Shown piece after piece: positions 11,168 through 21,658 of a DNA stretch of 64,000 nucleotides (position 1 is the stretch's first letter; each line of letters opens with the position of its first letter). This stretch comes from Lunularia cruciata. Its lineage: Eukaryota; Streptophyta; Marchantiopsida; Lunulariales; Lunulariaceae. The stretch spans positions 48,747,473-48,811,472 of the forward strand of contig OX419758.1 in NCBI GenBank assembly GCA_948567375.1, given 5' to 3'. The notes below the pieces were generated by a model. It saw nothing but the letters and a program-made list of their open reading frames with translations, ran no database searches and had not been told where the DNA came from. Made by a program: the position numbers and the translations under genes.

Positions 11168-14100
11168 GTGTTGTTTTGGAATGTTCATGGGCTCACACAT
11201 ATCAAGTACTCCAGTGTTAAGCCTTTGTGGGATGATGTTGATCTGATCAATCTTGTGGAGACATGGGAACATGAAGGAAACACTATTCAAGATATTGAAG
11301 GATTCACTCTTGTTGGTTCAACTTGGAACAAGCATAGACAACATAGAGGAAGGGCTTTGGAGGTATTGCTACTTATGTCAGATTTGGCTTTGAGAAATCA
11401 GTCTCTTTGATAGGTCAAGATTCAAGTGGACAATACCAATGGCTGAGGATAGGAGGAGTTGCCACACCTTGCTTCATTGTTGTTTGTTACTTTTCCCCAT
11501 TGACATCACCAATCTATTCAAGTGGAGTTCTTGACACCATGCAGCCTTTCCACTCCTTGACAAAGGATGTGTTAGAGTTTCAAAGTAAAGGTGCAATACT
11601 TGTTCTTGGTGATTTCAATGCTAGGATCCAAGCCTCTCAGATCCTTGAGTTGAGTGACCTTGAAAATGATCCTTTCCATAGCTTGATGGACCATTCTAGT
11701 GCTTGGTCACGCTCTTCCAAAGATCCTATGTCCAACCCCATGAGTGAGCACTTTTTGAGCTTTGGTGCCAATTGTAGCTTGAAGATCTTGAATGGCCTTT
11801 TTCAATTTCCAAAAACTTGTAAAAGCACATGCTTTGCCTGTGGTGGATCAAGCACCATAGATTAGATGCTCACTTCAGCTAATGATATCCATCTTGTCTC
11901 AGATTTTACTGTTTTAGATCCTCAACCAGAATCAAACCATGCACTTCTATCTTGTACCATCCTTCTTCCTTGCCTCAATAGAACCACATTACCTATTGAC
12001 CATGCCTTTAGAGGGAAACTCCATCTAGATTTTCACAAGAGAGACTTGTACCAACAAGCTATCCAAGAGAAATTGAGTTCTATAGAGTGAGTTCTGATTT
12101 TCAACAACGTAGTGATCAATTGGTTGCACTTCTTCAATCTACATCAAGTTCTTTGTTTCCAAGAGGCTCTCACAGGAAGAGACTTGGTCTCCCTTGCAAT
12201 AGGTGGTATGATGCTGATTGCAAAATGGCAAGGATCAAAACTATGGATAGGTCTCTTGATCAGATTGCACAAAATCAGGCCTTTGTTTCATACAGAAAGT
12301 TGGTGAAGTGCAAAAAGCGTGCATTTTTTAGACTCAAGGGGGTTGAGTTGAGCATTGAATTGAAGAGCAATCCCAAGGCTTTCTAGAAGAAGGTAAACAT
12401 CAGATCTCCATCTCCATTGCTGGACCTGAATGAGCTTTGTGACTATGTGAAAGATCTGTACTTTTTCCTTGATGCTCCAAGCATGGCATCTTGCCTTGGA
12501 TCTGCTTTCACCATCTCTAAAGCTGATGTCAAGTACCAATTGAAGAAGTTGGCCAGTGGTAAGGCTGAAGACCTTGATGGACTATGTGTTGAACCTTTGA
12601 AGTGGGGCGGTAGCCATTTGATTGCAGTACTCACTTCTCATTTGAATGAGGCAATTAAGTGTGGCTTTCTTGATAGATGGTGCTTAAAGAAGGTAGTTCC
12701 TATTCACAAGTCTGGCCAGAGAGATGTTGTCACCAATTACCGTACCATACTTGTTGGTAGTGTCTTTGCCAAGTTGTATGGTCAAATTTTGGACTGGTGG
12801 TTGAGCACTTGGGCTGAAAAGTACAAAATTTGAGCTAAGTGCCAAACTGGTTTCAGATCAGGCTTTAGTACTTTGGACCACCTATTGGTACTCCATGTTT
12901 TGTGGTGGAAATCTAAGGGTGTTGGCAGAGCTCTCTATGTTGCATTTATTGATTTCAGGAAGGCCTTTGATAAGGTGATGAGGAAATCTCTAAGTGAGAG
13001 ACTCACTGAAGTTGGTGTTTCAGCTGATCTGATTGGTGCTATCTCTAGACTCTATGAGAAAGTGATTGTGAAACTTTCAACTTTGAGCTCTCAAGATGTC
13101 CTTAGCACAATGGGTGTGATTCAAGGTTGCTCTCTATCTCCAACTCTGTTTGGAATCTTCATCGATGATCTAGAGAGACTACTCATGGAAGCTGGAGCTA
13201 CCGGTGTACAGGTTGGCTCTTTGATGATACATGCACTCCTTTATGCAGATGATGTAGTGCTCCTCTCCACAAATCTACAAAGTTTACAGAAGTTGTTGGA
13301 TTCTTTTGCAATCAAACCAAGTTGCTTCTTTTGCAATCAAACAAAGATGGAGGTGAACCTTGACAAGTCCAAGGTGATTGTGGTGGGTTTTAAAGGTGTC
13401 ACACCTTTCTTTTTTGATGGACAGAAATTGGAGCAGGTTTCTTCTTATAAGTACTTGGGCCTTGAGTTTTCTCATGACTATAGTTGGTCTACTTGTGTGA
13501 AGATGAGAATCAATGTAGGGTTTAGAGCTTTGTATTCACTCATGAATCGCTCTAGACTTGCTCATCTTACCACATGGGAGTTGAAGAAGGTGTTGTTCAA
13601 ATCTCTTGTGCAGCCGGTGGTTCTCTTTGGTACTCAGATTTGGGGTCCAAGTACTAAGAAGACATGGTGGCAAAAGGTGGAGAAAATTCAGAAATTGTTT
13701 TTGTGTGATGAACTTGGAGTGAGGACTCAAACTCCTTATGTATTGCTGCTTGCTGAAACTGGGTTTTTGCCTCTTGAGGCTGAAGCTTTGTTCTTAGCTC
13801 TCACATATGCCACTAAGGTGAGGTCCATGGAGCATGAGAGACTTCCCTACAAGCTTTTTGTGCCACTCTATCTATTGGTTGGTATACAGATCTGATTGCA
13901 TGGGCCACAAGGTGGAATGTTTGTGAGTGATATTGGAGATTGGAGCATGTTGCACTTCAAGAGGTGATCAAGGAGCAGTTCTTACTACGCTTATAGCAGC
14001 AACCCGGTACAAAGATGGTGTTCTACTAGCAGTTTATAAATCCTATGTTGGTGTATTGTGAGAAAGATTATCTCTTGGCTAGGATTTCTACTTCACTTAG

Positions 14101-14389
14101 ACATGTTATTGCTCAATATAGAACTAGTTCTCATAGACTAGAAGTAGAACATGGATGTTTGCAGCAGATAGAACACTCCATGCAACTTTGCAAATTGTGT
14201 ATTATGAGCAAAGTTGAGGATGAGCACCATGTGTTTGTTGATTGCCCTTGTTACATGCAGATTAGAGTTAGACATCAGAGTACTTGTAGTGATTTCTCAA
14301 CTCTCTTACAGGTTGAAGCTTTAGCATTAGGGAAGTATATGACAGAGATTAGTTTACATCAGACCAATTTGTTACAGATTGGTCTGTGA
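11168..14389 (+). pseudogene. LINE ORF2 (endonuclease, reverse transcriptase, zinc finger), broken
   Basis: The frame opens with the AP-endonuclease N-terminus (FWNVHGLTH, then LVETWEHEG), shifts frame near 11405, and continues with LVLGDFNARI and a SNHALLS block typical of the endonuclease end. A TAG near 11863 follows GGSSTID, where the family usually has Tyr. Another frame change lies near 12087. The reverse transcriptase follows: FIDFRKAFDKV, GVIQGCSLSPTLFG and the catalytic LLYADDVV at about 13230-13255. In-frame stops occur near 12384 (TAG) and 12831 (TGA). A 22-base tandem duplication lies at about 13300-13345. After a further frame change near 13900-14045, a Cys-x2-Cys...His-x4-Cys finger (CKLC...HVFVDC) closes the protein. 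The product would copy LINE RNA at a nicked target; this copy cannot. Confidence 0.85.
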
Positions 14390-15190
14390 GCCGGCCTGTC
14401 TCTCACTCAGGATGAACCTCTGATGGCTATTATGGTAGCGCACCATGGACTAAGAAGGCAAGGAACCCCAACTCCATCATACTCCTCCAAGGCTAACACT
14501 CCAAGACTCAAGACATTGCTCACTAGAGAACTCAATGAGAGAGAGATAGTTGCAAATGAAAGGATGATGAGTACCTCCTCACCCCTTGTTTATATACTTG
14601 TGAAATAGTTACGTACCAAAGTTACTAATTACCATAGTAACTCAAGTTACTAGACTAAAAGTCAAGTAAAGTCAAAAAGTAGAAAGGAATATCCATTCAC
14701 ATGGGCATATTCCCCTAAGCATGTGGTCTTATCTTGACCCAACCACTAAGTCAAGGATTCCTTCACATGGGCTATCCTTGGACTAAAGAAGAATCCAAAA
14801 CAAAAAGGCTTGCGGGCCCAAGAGTTCTCAACTCTTTCCTCAAAGCCAAACACCTAGGAATAATACCAAGTCAACACACTAAAATCCAAAATAGTGGTGC
14901 TCATCTTTTCTACTTCTTCTAAAGTAAGGTCTCATCTATCTTAGCTATGACTAACTTTAGCTAATCATGACTAATATAGAACCATCCTTTATCTCTATAT
15001 AAATAATATCTCTTAAGTACTTGTAATACCAAGCTAAATATCACAATACCACACACATGCACAAATGGGTGTTACAGGTCAGATGCCCTAGGCTTTGGCC
15101 TAGGCTCACTTTTCATATGTTTTGTATTGTGTTTCTAACCTTTTGACTCTTTGGGTCTTTTGGGCTTTATATTTCATTGTTTCATTCTTT
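14390..15190 (+). other. LINE 3' region, possibly holding another small insertion
   Basis: An open stretch (14423-14608) continues after the ORF2 stop but has no recognised domain. From 14599 to 15076 the sequence has LTR-like ends on the minus strand (TGTAACACCC ... TTTCACA) and a TATA-like CTATATAAATAA, yet no target duplication. It is read here as LINE 3' region of uncertain make-up. Confidence 0.4.
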
Positions 15191-15199
15191 CATTAACAT

Positions 15200-15700
15200 A
15201 GATTGGAGGAGGAGGAGGTCGGATAAAATTAGAGAAGGAAGTTGGTTTAGATAAAAAGGTTTTAATAATGAGATATGGAAAATATAATGGTTCTTCATAT
15301 GACCAAGAAATGCAAGTTTGTAGGCAACAAGAGAAATAATTTGAATGATATCAAATGGAACTATCTAATCAAGAGCAATTTTTATGGACTTGGGTGTCAA
15401 GTGGGAGTGGAAGGTTACTAGAGAAGAGCATAATCTTATCAACTATCTAAAAGGTGAGATCAAAATGACATAGATTAGCATATAATTTTTATCTATTTTG
15501 AGCAACAAGGAAATGAGACTTAGCTTGGTGTAAGGACTTAGATAACATGGACAAGAAGGTAGAAGTATGAGGGACATGAAATGATGGTGGATCAAGAAGA
15601 GAATCTAGAACAAGTGGATCTTACCTATAATTAGCAAAAATAGAATCCAATACTTGCTTGCTTGAAATATTATACATAAACTCAATAGCTGCAAGACAAG
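15200..15700 (-). mobile_element. Chromovirus integrase, C-terminal remnant
   Basis: The - strand shows the integrase C-terminal layout of Ty3/gypsy elements (a VEFAYN-like block, then an AQ-x-RQK-x-YA-like block). It continues the integrase core found at 16279-16971 across the solo LTR at 15701-16273. Broken fossil. Confidence 0.6.
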
Positions 15701-16273
15701 TGTAATACCATTAGCTAGACATATATTATCTAGACAAGTGTAATACCATTAGATAGACATATTATTTAGAGATGGAAATTGGCTTGGTAATATTTGAAGA
15801 GGATGTTATATATGATGGTCTAAGTAGATAAGATAGAGGTATAACCAAAAGAGTACTTCCATTAATAGGGTAGAGGCCAAAAACACCTTGAAAACTTCAT
15901 AGCAAATTTTGGAGGCCTAAACATATGAATTAGGCCTTGAAAATGAAAGATTCCCTTCCCTTAGGAGAATAGGTGTTACATTCCCCCCTTGTTTGTCTCA
16001 TCAAGAGCTTTCCAATTGTATCTCTCCCATGAGCTTCTTAGATGAATATTCCCCAAAGATTCCCTCTAGTCAAACTTGGTTGACCAACCAAATAGGACAA
16101 GGATCGACATATCACCAATCCATGCAAATCTAAGGGTGGAGCTCCCTTTGAGTGGATCCTCTTTCTTAGATAATAAAGACAAGGTGCTTCTTTTGGGCAT
16201 CAAAGTATTGAGGGATGAAGCCTTGTGTTTCTCTTGTGTTCCTCTTGGGGCTCTGCTATCCTAGAACATTACA
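15701..16273 (+). mobile_element. Solo LTR, family 1, copy B, with target duplication ACAAG
   Basis: This is the best kept family-1 LTR. It starts TGTAATACCATTAGCTAGAC and ends CATTACA. The 5-bp direct repeat ACAAG lies on both sides (15696-15700 and 16274-16278), which marks a single insertion reduced to one LTR. The first 37 bases, together with ACAAG, are duplicated in tandem inside the left end (second copy from about 15733). It sits inside the integrase region of the older chromovirus. Confidence 0.8.
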
Positions 16274-16278
16274 ACAAG

Positions 16279-16971
16279 TATCTCAATTGGTGTGATGAAT
16301 ACACATGATGAACACATGTAACACATCTTTGAATGTGAAATTGGCTTGTTAAGTTTATCTATTGTTTTGGGGATGATAGGATGTAGACAACGAAAGCTTG
16401 GTGCCAAGGAGCTTGAAAAGTGCTTGTCAAAATTTACCGGTGATGTGAGGATCATAATTGAAGATGAGAACCCTTGGCATCCCATGTTGTTTGAAGACTA
16501 TATCAAAGTAGATCTAGGCCAACATTAGAGCATCTACAATATCTACAATACATCCCAAGTGAACCTACTTATTGAGCTTATCAACAAAGACCCTGATTGT
16601 TATATGGTCTTGGTCTATATTTGATATGAATGTGATGAGATCTAAGCTAACATGTACCTAACAAGAGTGAATTAAGAGTGGTTAGAATATTCCACTTGGT
16701 TTTCTATTGTTAGCCTTGTTATAGTGGCAACTCTTACAAGATTGTATAAACTCTCAAACTTTGTGTGCCATGTTTGGCCACCACTATTGATAATATATTG
16801 TACTCAAGGTCTTGTCTACATCCAAGTGACTAAGAATAGGTAAGTCATGTGCTTCTTGAAGTCACGCAAGTAAAAAATCTCCCATGATTAGAATCTATTT
16901 GATTTTCATACAATAGAAATCCATCCTTGAATGAAAGTTGTTGTACTCCTTATCATGTGTTGCAAGGCAAC
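16279..16971 (-). mobile_element. Chromovirus integrase core remnant
   Basis: The - strand carries a recognisable Ty3/gypsy integrase core: the block before the second catalytic Asp, the region matching FT-x-KFW...LGTKL, and the following YHPQ-x-x-x-QTE-like stretch near 16350-16480. Broken fossil, part of the element spanning 8.6-21.7 kb. Confidence 0.65.
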
Positions 16972-17513
16972 TGTAATAGCCTAAGAAGCATACAAACTAG
17001 AGCTCCAAAAGCACACAACATCGGAACTCTCAAAAACCTTTGATGTCCCAAAGGAGCATCTTGTCTTTATTATATAACAAAGTGGATCTACTAAAGGGAG
17101 CTACACTCTTAGATTAGATACATGGATTGGTGACATGTCAATCCTTGTCCTATTTTTTGGTCAAACAAGTTTTACCAAAAGGAATCTTTGGAGAATGTTC
17201 ATATAAGGAGTGCAACATACCATGGGTGAGGTACCATTGGAAAGATCTCAACAAGATAAACAAGGAAGGAGAAGACAATACCTTTTCTCCTAGAGAGGGA
17301 AGTAAGATTCCATATTTCTTCTACTTCTTTTGTTTAGGCTTCCAAAATTGACTCTAAAGGTTTTGGTGTGCTTTTTGCTTCTACTCTATTATTGGAAGTC
17401 CTCTTTTTGTGACTCCTCTATCTGATCTACTTAGACCATCATGTGTAATATCTTTAAAAATATTACCAAGCAACTTTTGCTTATACCTAATTTGTCTAGC
17501 TAATGGTATTATA
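16972..17513 (-). mobile_element. Solo LTR, family 1, copy C
   Basis: It matches copies A and B in reverse orientation, including the TATA-like box (plus-strand TTATTATATAAC near 17080) and the block near GGTGACATGTC. The ends are TGTAATAGCC on the plus strand and ...GGTATTATA. The flanks read GCAAC and ACAAC, a nearly perfect 5-bp duplication. It separates the RNase H and integrase parts of the chromovirus. Confidence 0.7.
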
Positions 17514-18748
17514 ACAACTTTGTACAACATGAAAGAATCTTGTTGTAGAGCAATCTTGAATGTTGTATGTACCTTTGACTCTAAAAAAAATCATAATGAT
17601 TGCTACTATTTTGGGAGATGCATAAAGATTCTTCAAATCACATTGTTGTGACAAGGCATCAAGAATGACATGGAACTTTTTGGGTTTGTACTCAAGTTTG
17701 ATATCAAACAATTGTAGTTATTCCTCCCATCAGTGATGTAGACTCTTCATGTGCTCCAAATGTAAGGTTTGCAACAAGACTTTGTGATCCATTTTCATTA
17801 TTACTTGTTTCTCCAAGAGGTAATATCACCACACTTTTGTTGCATATATTGTTGCAAGTTCTTTCAATCTCAAGAGGAATGATTCCTTTCTATTGCATTT
17901 GGTTTTTGAGATACAAATAAAATGGGATGCAATCCATCTAGAAATTCCTATTGCAACATGGCTCCAATTGCAAATTTAGAAACATCAAAATCAACCACAC
18001 AAGTTAGTTGATGATCATATGGTTGGAAAATGGATCTCGAAGACACCATATCCTTTATTTTCTTGAATGCTTCTTCTTGCTTCTTCAAGCTTCAAATGGA
18101 TTGTGATCTATTTGAAGCTTGATGTCATCCCCAAGAGATCAGTAAATGATGGGGCCACATGAGCAAAATAGTGGATGAACCATTGATAAAAACTTTCAAA
18201 TTCATTAAATCTCCAAACTTTTGTGGTATTCTTAGGAGTAGACCAATTTGTAATGGCCTTGACTTTCTACTCTTTAATCTTGAACTCCTTTGTTAAGACC
18301 TTATGACCCAAGAAGGTAACTTCCTTCTACCAAAAAGGTACACTTGTAGTAGAACTTCATTGGCATAATTGTCTTAGGACTTATCATACGTGGTTCTCAT
18401 ATTCTACCTCCATCTTATTATAAATTAGAATATCATCCAAGAACACTACCACATATCATTCAATAGCCCCTCCAACATCCTATGCATTTGATCCATGAAA
18501 ATTACCATAGCATTAGTGATCCCAAAGGTAAAACTCTCTATTCAAAATGCTTATACCTTGTGTGTAAAAGGTAATATTTTACACATCATTCCTATCAAAG
18601 TGAATTTACCAATAGTTGCTTTTAGATCCAACTTTAAGAAGTATTGTGACTCACTTAATTGATCCAACAAGTCATCAATTTGAAGCAAGGGAAAAGCATT
18701 CATCATTATTTATTTATTTAAGTTATGATAATCAATACAAAATCAAAG
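17514..18748 (-). mobile_element. Chromovirus reverse transcriptase and RNase H remnant
   Basis: The - strand carries, in order, the reverse transcriptase palm blocks (PLLQIDDLLDQL, FGITNAM, then VVFLDDILIY at about 18400-18440), a KCTF...GHKVL-like block near 18310, and an RNase H end resembling EYKPKKFHVILDALS at about 17640-17710. This fixes the family as Ty3/gypsy. Broken fossil. Confidence 0.75.
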
Positions 18749-19164
18749 TTGTAACAATATGGTTTAACCAATATAGAATATAGAATTTCATATAGCTAAA
18801 ATCAGGTAGAACTATCATATATCTTAGAAATTCTAAGAATATTTTAGAAGCATCCATGAAGCGTCTAGGAAACTTCCAATGATTGAGTAACATGTACATC
18901 AAGTTGATAGTTAGTTTAGCTTGTATGTCAAGTAAGTAGCTAGCTTAGCATGCACACCAAGTAAATGACTAGCTTAGCTTGCATTCCAAGCAAGGTGACT
19001 TCTAGAAGGAACCTTCCTTGGAAGCCTTGAACCCAAGTTACCTATAAATACCAAAGCCCAAGCTCAAGCTAAGCATTTGGAATTTCTTCACTTGAGTGTT
19101 CCAAAGTGACTTTCTATTTTGAACTTCCATTCTCTCATCCTCTCTAAAACTCCTTGGTCTTTTA
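18749..19164 (+). mobile_element. Solo LTR, family 2, copy D2, with target duplication CAAAG
   Basis: This copy of the chromovirus's own LTR type lies in the opposite direction, inside the reverse transcriptase region. It contains CTATAAATACCAAAGCC as TATA-like box near 19033. The direct repeat CAAAG flanks it (18744-18748 and 19165-19169; the last bases overlap the LTR end). Reverse transcriptase sequence continues on both sides. Confidence 0.7.
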
Positions 19165-19169
19165 CAAAG

Positions 19170-21242
19170 ACCTTCCATCCTTCTTTGGTACAAAGAGTTT
19201 TGGTGCTCCCTAAGGAGATATATTATATTATATGAAATCCTTCTCCAACAACTTAGTTAGTGTTATTCAAATTTCCTTCAACTCCTTTGGTGAGAGTTGA
19301 TAGATTGGTCTACACATTAGATTTTTCTACCAATTGGATCTTCCATAGTGATTACTCTATAATCAAAGTATCCATTTCAAGATCAAGCTATTGTTAGGTA
19401 ATAGCAATAGCTTGATCTTGAAATTCATTCTTTGATCAAAGGGTGATCTCTTTGGAAGATCATCCAAAAACACATCTATAAAATTTTGAATTATCTCATC
19501 AACCATTGACTTTTGATCCTCATTAGAGTTCCCTTGCGCAACAATTTTGATCCACCTTACAAAAATAGAAATATCTTTCTCTAAATCTTGCTCTATAACT
19601 ACTATACTTACAAACTTCTTATATTGGAATTGACTATTTTTAGGTATCTTATTCAAAGGTGCCAAACAACCTAATTGGGAATTCTTACCTTAGTGTTGTA
19701 CTTGAATTTTTCATTGTGTCCAATCAAATTGAACTTTATGAAATTCAAGCTAAGGGAGACCTAGAATGACATTGTAGTGTAGGGAAACTACTACAATATC
19801 ATACATTTTGAATACTCTTTCCAAATCTTGAATGTAACATAATATGAAGTACAAAATGCAAAACATTTTTTATTATCCATCATCATCAATCTACTACTAA
19901 TTATTGGCTTGATAAGAATATATAATTCTTTTGATAATTACATAGATATGCAATTCTCAAAACTCCCACAATCAACCAAAATCATATAACCACAATTGGA
20001 TATCATACCTTGCAAACGAATCAAACTTGCATAGATTTAGCCTTCAATCTTATTAGAACAAATCAAGCTTCTAATAAGTGATTATATATCTCCTACTAGG
20101 ATTCTTTGTTTTCTTAATCCTCAAGATTTATGAACTCCATTTGGGCAATGGGTCAAGGGTGTCCATTCCTAGTCAGACATTTGGTAATTTAATATCCAAT
20201 TTGGTGATAATAAAAGCAACCACCATTTTGTCATAATTTTTCTATATCTACAATGCCAAGTGATCTCCATTGGATGACATCAATCTTCATCAATGGTAGT
20301 TCTTCTAGCCATGTGTGATGTATTTATAAGTTTTGTGAAGGTCTAGGTCAAGACCAAGTTGTGGCAACCAAGGAATCAAATGCTCAACCAATTGCGTTGC
20401 TTCTTCCAAGGTATTGGGCTCTTGCATGACTACTTCCCATTTGGTGTGTTATTTCAAGCCTCTTGGAAATTGATCCAAAGCTTCACCTTCTAGTAAATTT
20501 GGAATTTGCATTATGGTTTTGGAACTAAATGATGTAGTTTCTCTTAGAATAAATCTACTTCAATTTTTCCCATCTATCTCATGTGGTCTATGCAACATTC
20601 ACCACTTGAATCTCCTAATTATTACTCTCTTGAATCCTTCACATATCAAGATTGGAGCAACAAACTACCATTTAGCTTGCTCCACCTAAAATTTCTACCA
20701 TAGTTTTTCCACTCCATCTTAATGGCTTGAAGCCAAGAGAATCTATCTCCATTCATCCAAAATATTGTAGCTTCAAATAACATTCACAATCAAACACAAA
20801 ATCCTCTATTGCAATCAATAGATTCTTGTTTTCAAATACCTTTGGCTTTGGAAATTGAATTTTCTCTTCTTTTTTCTCAAAATGCTACTCTCTCTATGTG
20901 CTATGTTTGTTAATGGTATCTCTCTTCTAACAATCAAGTAAGGTGCTCAATTTGTTATTGTAAAGCAATGATAATTTTGGGCATTACGCTATGACTACTA
21001 CTCTACCAAACTACCTACTTGCAATTATCTAAGTTAACATGGACATGCAACACATCTATCGCTCCTTGTAATTTACAATTAGAAGGATCAATGGTTCATC
21101 TAACAAGGTGATCAAATCTCTACTCAACGCATAAAATGATGAACTACACGAAATTATGCTTTGGTAGTACAAGAACATGGAAGTCCTTGTGGTTTAGGGA
21201 AAATAGATTTGGTTGTCCATAGATTCCATCCATGCCATTCTT
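19170..21242 (-). mobile_element. Chromovirus gag, protease and start of reverse transcriptase
   Basis: The part at 19363-19560 reads as the segment before reverse transcriptase (IDVFLDDLPKRSPFDQR). Near 20380-20480 the - strand resembles the end of a Ty3/gypsy gag, with a NTLEEATQLVEHL-like block, followed by a worn zinc-knuckle region near 20200. The rest is too decayed to assign. Broken fossil. Confidence 0.5.
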
Positions 21243-21254
21243 GCTTTGATACCA
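21243..21254 (-). promoter_or_regulatory. Primer binding site of the chromovirus (initiator-Met tRNA)
   Basis: On the minus strand the bases TGGTATCAAAGC directly follow the LTR end. They match the usual plant retroelement site TGGTATCAGAGC, complementary to the 3' end of initiator-Met tRNA, with one difference. This fixes the LTR at 21256-21658 as the upstream LTR. Confidence 0.7.
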
Positions 21255-21255
21255 A

Positions 21256-21658
21256 TGTAGAAGACCGAGGAGAGAAATAGGAGAATAGAAGATCATAGTG
21301 GAAGAACTATTTATAAGTCTCAAATGAGTGAAACCCCAAATATCTAGCATGAACTTTGGAGTTGGTATTTATAGGCCACTTAGGTACAAGGTTCTCAAGA
21401 AGTTTCCAAGGAAGGTTCCATCACAAAGCCTTCTGTCTTGGAATGCAAGCTAAGTTAGCCGTCAACTTTGCATACAAGTAACTCAACCCTTGGAAGCTTC
21501 CTAGAAGCTTCTCATACAAAGCTTCCTAGATGCTTCTAGAACATTTGTTGCATTCTAAGGTTATCTTAGTTTTATTCCTTTTTGTTATATGTAGCTGATT
21601 CTACTAAATAGTTAGTTTTTACTAAATCTTCTACTAAATCCATATTATTAAAATCAAA
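21256..21658 (-). repeat. LTR, family 2, copy D3 (upstream LTR of the chromovirus)
   Basis: It is similar along its whole length to 8617-9008, with a TATA-like box GGCCTATAAATACC on the minus strand near 21370. It is followed by the primer binding site. The outer end is frayed; TATTC follows at 21659-21663. Confidence 0.7.

Larger units (their letters stand above)
9401..15190 (+). mobile_element. L1-type LINE, near full length, inserted in the chromovirus
   Basis: A 5.8-kb non-LTR element with a repetitive 5' leader (9401-10309), an intact ORF1 (10310-11149) and a broken ORF2 with AP-endonuclease, reverse transcriptase and C-terminal zinc finger (about 11168-14389). A 3' region runs to about 15190. 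Integrase sequence of the host chromovirus resumes at about 15.2 kb and its chromodomain end lies left of 9.4 kb, which sets the outer limits. I see no clean poly(A) tail or target duplication, so the exact ends are approximate. ORF2 holds about three frame changes and at least three stops, so it is inactive. Confidence 0.85.
8617..21658 (-). mobile_element. Ty3/gypsy chromovirus fossil, split by nested insertions
   Basis: Read on the minus strand, the parts lie in chromovirus order: LTR (21256-21658), primer binding site complementary to initiator-Met tRNA (21243-21254), gag remnant (about 19.9-21.2 kb), reverse transcriptase (about 18.4-19.7 kb), RNase H (about 17.6-18.1 kb), integrase (about 15.2-16.97 kb), chromodomain-like end (about 9.01-9.40 kb), purine-rich tract, and second LTR (8617-9008). 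The element is interrupted by a solo LTR of its own family (18749-19164), two solo LTRs of family 1 and an L1-type LINE. TATTC lies just outside both LTRs (8612-8616 and 21659-21663), which fits a 5-bp target duplication. It is clearly broken, with many (tens of) lesions, and its two LTRs have diverged noticeably, so it is old. That all parts belong to one insertion is inference from order and orientation. Confidence 0.7.

Noticed and set aside
14599-15076. LTR-like segment with TGTAACACCC and TTTCACA ends inside the LINE 3' region
   Set aside because: No target duplication, no second copy in the window and no internal region; it may simply be LINE sequence.
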